DNA from: Bacillota bacterium
GTDB lineage: Bacteria; Bacillota; UBA4882; UBA10575
Assembly: GCA_003511465.1 (NCBI GenBank)
Contig: DOID01000134.1
Location: 5,678 to 15,199 of the forward strand
Direction of reading: 5' to 3'
Length of the DNA stretch: 9,522 nt
Shown here: in pieces, positions 6,093 to 9,522 of the stretch
Layout of the letters: every line of letters starts with the position of its first letter
How positions within the stretch are numbered: the stretch's first letter is position 1
The notes under the pieces: model-generated
The model's input: the letters and a program-made list of their open reading frames with translations, nothing else
Database searches by the model: none
Told to the model about the DNA's origin: nothing
Translations under genes and position numbers: made by a program

Positions 6093-7118
6093 ATGGATCT
6101 GTTTATCCCAAGCCGAGTTTTCTTTGAACCCGGTGCCCTGGAATACCCACTGGGCCGACAATTGTATGATCTAATGGAATCTAAAGGCATTCCAATCCGG
6201 ATTACACCTTCCCACAACCGTGTACTCGGGATCCCGGGTGATACCCCCCAAATCGCCTACCGGGAAGCCAAACGCACTTTGGTGGTGGGGGTTAAAAAAA
6301 CCCTTAAACTTAATACCTGCCGCCCTTCGGCTGACTATGAGTTTGCCCTTGGCACCAGTTGTCCGGGGGGCTGTCAATATTGTTATCTGGCCACCACCCT
6401 CGGCCGTAAACCTTATATCCGTATTTACGTCAATGTGGATGAGATTTTGGCCGCCGTCGAAGCTTATATCGAAAAACATCATCCGGATATTACCCACTTT
6501 GAAGCAGCCAGTACTTCCGATCCCCTGGCTGTCGAACATCTAACCGGTTCTTTACAAAAGACGATTGCTTTCTTCGGTCGCCAAGAGTACGGGCGACTGC
6601 GCGTCGTTACCAAATTTGCCAATGTCGACGGCTTACTTGAGCTGAACCACCGCGGGCACACCAAGTTCCGTTTCAGTATAAACTCAGCTTTCGCAATCAA
6701 TACTTTTGAAGCCAAAACCCCTTCGCTGACTGAGCGCCTGGGTGCCGCCGGTAAAATGGCCGCAGCCGGTTACCCCTTGGGTTTCATTATTGCCCCTCTG
6801 TTCTTGTACGAGGATTGGCAAGCTGACTATCGCCAGTTACTGGAGGATCTTGCCGCTTGGATTCAGCCCCATCAGCCGTCAAGTCTGAGTTTTGAACTGA
6901 TCTCCCATCGTTTTACTGCCCGCGCCAAAAAAATAATTTTGGAACGGTTCCCCCAAACCAAACTAAAGATGGAAGAAGGAAGCCGAAAGCTAAAATGGGG
7001 AAAATACGGCTATGGGAAATACGTGTATCCCCCGGACCAGTTGGAAACCTTAAAGAATTGGTTTACACAAGAAATTAACCGCTTGTTTCCCAAAGCCGAA
7101 ATCGAGTATTTTACCTGA
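6093..7118 (+). CDS. splB: Spore photoproduct lyase (radical SAM DNA repair), with catalytic Cys replaced by Ser
   Basis: 341 residues, the same size as Bacillus and Geobacillus SplB, and recognisable throughout: FEPGALEYPLG (11-21), KPYIRIYVNV (106-115), RFRFSIN (191-197 region), GYPLGFIIAPL (226-236), LKWGKYGYGKYVY (300-312), and the terminal EIEYFT. The enzyme cleaves the UV-induced 5-thyminyl-5,6-dihydrothymine dimer of spore DNA during germination, using a [4Fe-4S] cluster and S-adenosylmethionine. The cluster motif CPGGCQYC gives C90, C94 and C97, and the tyrosines of the radical relay (Y96, Y98) are present. The family signature FEASCTSD reads FEAASTSD here, so the hydrogen-donor Cys (C140/C141 in studied enzymes) is Ser140 (AGT). 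The only other Cys is C76. ATG 6093 has AAGGAGG eight bases upstream. No splA precedes it. Its end overlaps the convergent SpoIID-like gene by 8 bp. Confidence 0.95.
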   Translation: MDLFIPSRVFFEPGALEYPLGRQLYDLMESKGIPIRITPSHNRVLGIPGDTPQIAYREAKRTLVVGVKKTLKLNTCRPSADYEFALGTSCPGGCQYCYLATTLGRKPYIRIYVNVDEILAAVEAYIEKHHPDITHFEAASTSDPLAVEHLTGSLQKTIAFFGRQEYGRLRVVTKFANVDGLLELNHRGHTKFRFSINSAFAINTFEAKTPSLTERLGAAGKMAAAGYPLGFIIAPLFLYEDWQADYRQLLEDLAAWIQPHQPSSLSFELISHRFTARAKKIILERFPQTKLKMEEGSRKLKWGKYGYGKYVYPPDQLETLKNWFTQEINRLFPKAEIEYFT

Positions 7119-8349
7119 CTGCTGTAGCATAATTTTCCCAATCAACCTCTGTTCCGTAATAATGGCGGAGAATCTGTTGATAAGTATAACCACGAGCCGC
7201 CAACGCCGCCGCCCCCCATTGACTTAAACCTACCCCATGCCCGGACCCAGTACCAACAAAAAGCAAACTGGCTCCTGGTGGTAAGACAATCGGTTGGGTG
7301 ATTTCGGTTTGTTCCGGATAGCAAAAAACCCGGAAATTAGCGCTGGGTAACCCAAGCAGCCGACGGAGTTCTTCATTTTTTAATCCTCTTCCCCCGCTCG
7401 TGCCACCAAACCAAAAACCGACCCGTTCCCCATTAACCGAAGGAATCGGTGTTACCTGCAGCGCTTGTTCCCCCGGAAGAATTAACCCGTGGGCCAACTC
7501 CTCCACACTGCAAAGATAGGCGTTGGGCCATTGGTAATTCCGCCCATCGTGGTCAAAATCCTCCACCGAACGCAAATAGGGGAGCGGTAATCCGCACCAA
7601 ACATCCTCATTGTTTCTGGTCCGCCCACCGCTGCTGGAATGATAAACCGCATTTATGGGTGTTCCCCGCCAAGTCAAGACCTCGCCCGCTGTCGCCGTGA
7701 CCGCTGCCCGGAAAACCGCCGCCTGGGGCAAGCCACGGTAAACCTGACAATGGTTCTCGGCGCAAAGATCAAAAGCGTCATGCTTTCCCAAACTATGTAT
7801 AGTATATGACCGGATGGCCACGGCATTCGCTTTTAATGCCTCCAGGGACCAACTGGCATAAGCTTCACTTCCTAACACGCCACAAACATAGTCCTCAAGC
7901 CCAACTTCGTTCAAGATAATTAACCCCTCGTCGGCGTCGGGCCATAAGATCAGGTTCCCCGGATAGTCTGCTCCGTTTAGCTCAAAGCCACTACCGGAAT
8001 TATGCAGCAGGATCGGTAAATCCCCCGTAATTAAATCACCCTGTTCCGAATGGAGGATCAGCTGTCCGTCAACCATCGTCACCTGCCAACTTAATTGATG
8101 ATAAATTGCCGCATCTTCGACTTTTTGCCATGAAGCCGAAGAGAAGTGCGGTTTTTCGGCCAAATCTTTTTCCGATCGGTAATAGAGGGTAATCGGTCCC
8201 AGACCGCGGAGGGTCACCTGGGGCTTTAAGGTCAATCTAATCAGCAGAACAGGTTCAATCTGCCCTTCGGCAGATACCGGTGGGCTGTATGTTGCAAGCA
8301 GGAAAATTAGCAGTATAATCCAGCCTTGAAACCGCCTGTTCATTTCCAT
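7111..8349 (-). CDS. SpoIID/LytB-domain protein (peptidoglycan lytic enzyme or amidase enhancer type)
   Basis: 412 residues. An N-terminal hydrophobic segment (about 8-27, ending PPVSA) is a signal peptide or membrane anchor. Residues about 30-140 are a poorly conserved leader region; about 145-400 match the SpoIID/LytB domain: VGLEDYVCGVLGSEA with putative catalytic Glu162 (the equivalent of B. subtilis SpoIID Glu88), LEALKANAVAIRSY (169-182), the Cys-x3-His-Cys site C196/H200/C201 in DLCAENHCQVY, YHSSSGGRT (236-244), and GSGHGVGLSQWGA (368-380). SpoIID cleaves glycan strands stripped of stem peptides during engulfment of the forespore. This protein is longer than B. subtilis SpoIID (about 340 residues) and is not next to the usual spoIID neighbours, so it may be a paralogue acting in sporulation or germination. 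Start ATG 8349 follows AGGGGG by four bases; ATG 8343 is also possible. Confidence 0.88.
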   Translation of the reverse strand: MEMNRRFQGWIILLIFLLATYSPPVSAEGQIEPVLLIRLTLKPQVTLRGLGPITLYYRSEKDLAEKPHFSSASWQKVEDAAIYHQLSWQVTMVDGQLILHSEQGDLITGDLPILLHNSGSGFELNGADYPGNLILWPDADEGLIILNEVGLEDYVCGVLGSEAYASWSLEALKANAVAIRSYTIHSLGKHDAFDLCAENHCQVYRGLPQAAVFRAAVTATAGEVLTWRGTPINAVYHSSSGGRTRNNEDVWCGLPLPYLRSVEDFDHDGRNYQWPNAYLCSVEELAHGLILPGEQALQVTPIPSVNGERVGFWFGGTSGGRGLKNEELRRLLGLPSANFRVFCYPEQTEITQPIVLPPGASLLFVGTGSGHGVGLSQWGAAALAARGYTYQQILRHYYGTEVDWENYATAVR

Positions 8350-8370
8350 TCATCCCCCTGTCCGGTTACC

Positions 8371-8397
8371 ATTGAATGATCATTCGACACCTTTACC
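8371..8397 (-). promoter_or_regulatory. Possible sigma-E-like promoter of the SpoIID-family gene
   Basis: On the minus strand CATTCAAT (8378-8371) matches the sigma-E -10 pattern CATACAAT at 7 of 8 positions. A poor -35-like GGTAAA (8397-8392) lies 13 bp upstream. B. subtilis spoIID is a sigma-E gene. The match is by eye and the -35 is weak. Confidence 0.25.
8374..8385. repeat. 12-bp perfect palindrome GAATGATCATTC
   Basis: A self-complementary site 25 bp upstream of the SpoIID-like start, overlapping the candidate -10. It could be an operator for a dimeric regulator. No regulator gene in the window can be tied to it. Confidence 0.4.
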
Positions 8398-8435
8398 CCG
8401 CTTCCTTTCACGACAGGCCGACCTTTATCGGTAAT

Positions 8436-8472
8436 AAAAAAAGCAAAACCCGCCTTCCTAGCGGAAGGCGGG
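8436..8472 (-). terminator. Rho-independent terminator of veg
   Basis: A perfect 10-bp G+C-rich stem, CCCGCCTTCC/GGAAGGCGGG (8449-8458 and 8463-8472), with a 4-base loop. On the minus strand it is followed by TTTT, GC and seven T (down to 8436). It begins 13 bp after the veg stop codon and separates veg from the SpoIID-family gene. Confidence 0.92.
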
Positions 8473-8485
8473 CGGAAATCCGACG

Positions 8486-8755
8486 TTAATTTGTTTCCAT
8501 TCCAATACGGTTTTCCCCGATGGAGATTTCTACTACCTCCGTGAGCAAATCAGCATAGCTGTAGGATACTCTCCGTTCTACTTGTCGCTCCCGAAATTTA
8601 ACAACGAAAATTTTGGGATACGTCTGTTCTAAAATCCCTTTGACCTGGAATACTTTTTTTCGGCCGGTATTAGCTTTTAAACTGACCTCTTGGCCAACAA
8701 AGCTGTCCATGTCTTTCCGGATCTTTTCTAAAACGTTTGGTTCTTGCCTGGACAA
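8486..8755 (-). CDS. veg: Veg protein homologue (small conserved Bacillota protein)
   Basis: 89 residues, close to B. subtilis Veg (86). Shared features are the basic patch SLKANTGRKK (25-34), GILEQTYPKIFVV (40-52), and the signature RRVSYSYADLLTE (about 61-73). Veg is a small beta-barrel-like cytoplasmic protein. In B. subtilis it is abundant in growing cells and reported to stimulate biofilm-matrix gene expression; its biochemical role is not settled. The start is TTG 8755: the frame has no nearby ATG or GTG, family homology covers the length from there, and GGTGA (8766-8762, within AAGGATGGTGA) lies six bases upstream. Two consensus sigma-A promoters precede it and a strong terminator follows, so it is a monocistronic, highly expressed gene. 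Confidence 0.92.
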   Translation of the reverse strand: MSRQEPNVLEKIRKDMDSFVGQEVSLKANTGRKKVFQVKGILEQTYPKIFVVKFRERQVERRVSYSYADLLTEVVEISIGENRIGMETN

Positions 8756-8788
8756 ACCTGTTCACCATCCTTCTATACCAATAGATAG

Positions 8789-8818
8789 ATTATAACACAG
8801 ATTGTCCATTTTTGTCAA
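8789..8818 (-). promoter_or_regulatory. veg promoter P2 (proximal), consensus sigma-A
   Basis: Perfect TTGACA (8818-8813) and TATAAT (8794-8789) on the minus strand with an 18-bp spacer. The expected start, near 8782, gives a leader of about 27 nt. Confidence 0.9.
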
Positions 8819-8826
8819 GAAAGAAG

Positions 8827-8856
8827 ATTATAGCAAATAACTCGGTCGGTTGTCAA
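8827..8856 (-). promoter_or_regulatory. veg promoter P1 (distal), consensus sigma-A
   Basis: Perfect TTGACA (8856-8851) and TATAAT (8832-8827) on the minus strand, again with an 18-bp spacer. It lies 38 bp upstream of P2. The expected start is near 8820, just ahead of the P2 -35 box. Confidence 0.88.
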
Positions 8857-8885
8857 GAACCTTTATTGATTTTATCAAAAAAAGT

Positions 8886-9522
8886 TTATTTATTATTCTT
8901 CCCCGCCCGCCAATTTTCTAACCGCTCTTTGATCCTTCGTTCATAGCCTTCCTCCGTAGGCTGGTAATAGCGACGCCCTTTTACTTCAGTCGGCAGATAA
9001 TCTTGGGGCACATAGTGGCCGGGATAATCATGGGGATAAAGGTATCCTTGGCCGTGACCCAATTGCCGCGAGCCGGGGTGGCTAGCGTCCCTAAGATGGA
9101 GAGGAATCGTCCCCTGACTCACCGCCTCCACATCCTTGCCAGCCAGATCGATCCCCAGGCAACAGGCATTTGATTTCGGTGCCGTCGCCAAATAGGTAAC
9201 CGCCTGCGCCATGGGGATCCGCGCTTCCGGTAACCCGACCATCTCAACGGCCTGGGCGGCAGCGACTGCAACTAAGAGCCCTTGGGGATCGGCATTCCCA
9301 ATATCCTCGGCGGCATGGACAATTAACCGACGGGCAATAAACTTCGGGTCTTCCCCTGCTTTCAACATCTTTGCCAGATAAAAAAGGGCCGCATCCGGAT
9401 CCGATCCCCGGATTGATTTAATAAATGCCGAGATCGTATCGTAATGGTTATCCCCCTCGCGGTCATACCGAATCACCTTTTGTTGCACCGAGTCGGCAAT
9501 GATCTCCACGGTTAGATGACGG
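8886..9522 (-). CDS. rarA: Replication-associated recombination protein RarA (MgsA), C-terminal part (truncated by window edge)
   Basis: The reading frame is open from the window edge (9522) to the stop at 8886, giving about 211 residues. The GTG at 9509 is internal, because codons upstream of it (RHLT) continue the frame. The visible part carries the RarA C-terminal signature: RYDREGDNHYDTISAFIKSI, then RGSDPDAALFYLAKML, ARRLIVHAAEDIGNADPQGL, EARIPMAQAVTYLATAPKSN, and GYLYPHDYPGHYVPQDYLP near the end. This is the segment after the AAA+ core that forms the tetramerisation region. RarA is an ATPase related to clamp-loader and RuvB proteins that acts at stalled forks in the cytoplasm. The AAA+ ATP-binding motifs lie outside the window. 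No convincing terminator is visible before the veg promoters. Confidence 0.95.
   Translation of the reverse strand, partial: RHLTVEIIADSVQQKVIRYDREGDNHYDTISAFIKSIRGSDPDAALFYLAKMLKAGEDPKFIARRLIVHAAEDIGNADPQGLLVAVAAAQAVEMVGLPEARIPMAQAVTYLATAPKSNACCLGIDLAGKDVEAVSQGTIPLHLRDASHPGSRQLGHGQGYLYPHDYPGHYVPQDYLPTEVKGRRYYQPTEEGYERRIKERLENWRAGKNNK

Noticed and set aside
8841..8848. CGGTCGGT in the spacer of veg P1, similar to the GGTC repeats before tetR
   Set aside because: Only 8 bases are shared and there is no palindrome, so chance is sufficient; a TetR site at veg would need binding data.
8866..8878. TTGAT-TTT-ATCAA hairpin between rarA and veg
   Set aside because: A 5-bp A+T-rich stem is too weak for a terminator, and no T run follows it on the minus strand.
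1..9522. tRNA, rRNA, riboswitch, CRISPR, insertion sequence or phage genes
   Set aside because: I scanned the gaps and found no cloverleaf-like, repeat-spacer or transposase-like sequence; the gaps are all shorter than about 250 bp and are explained by promoters and terminators.

Overview
This window comes from the chromosome of an endospore-forming member of the Bacillota (Firmicutes). The evidence is a spore photoproduct lyase (splB), a SpoIID/LytB-family protein and a veg homologue. A TolC-family outer-membrane-type efflux protein at the left edge hints at a diderm sporulating lineage such as Negativicutes, Halanaerobiales or Limnochordia. That is only a hint, because TolC-like proteins are also annotated in some monoderm Clostridia. 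Base composition looks close to 50% G+C and fairly uniform. I see no mobile element, CRISPR array, tRNA, rRNA or phage gene.

Layout (all genes on the minus strand except splB). 1-263: start of a secreted TolC-family protein, cut by the window edge. 280-891: TetR-family regulator, 16 nt upstream of the tolC-like gene and probably in one operon with it; its promoter carries an operator-like GGTC-rich repeat just after the -10. 1088-1123: Rho-independent terminator of the next operon. 1142-3830: a two-gene operon of a MocR-type regulator (GntR winged helix fused to an aminotransferase fold) followed, with an 8-nt overlap, by an AlaA-like alanine aminotransferase. 3957-4997: secreted beta-propeller (PD40/TolB-like) protein of unknown role, behind murB (5054-5968), the peptidoglycan-precursor reductase. 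6093-7118: splB on the plus strand, divergent from murB and overlapping tail-to-tail by 8 bp with the SpoIID/LytB-family gene (7111-8349). 8486-8755: veg, driven by two tandem near-perfect sigma-A promoters and closed by a strong terminator. 8886-9522: C-terminal part of rarA (mgsA), cut by the right edge.

Functionally this is mostly core chromosome: cell-wall synthesis, amino-acid metabolism, spore DNA repair, sporulation-linked wall remodelling and replication-fork maintenance, with an efflux module at the left edge. The most interesting point is in splB. The family's catalytic hydrogen-donor cysteine (C140/C141) is a serine here, and the only spare cysteine in the protein is C76, which suggests a relocated hydrogen-transfer path. 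Other points worth a look are the TetR start and operator arrangement, the MocR-AlaA overlap with an altered PLP-site motif, and the tandem veg promoters.
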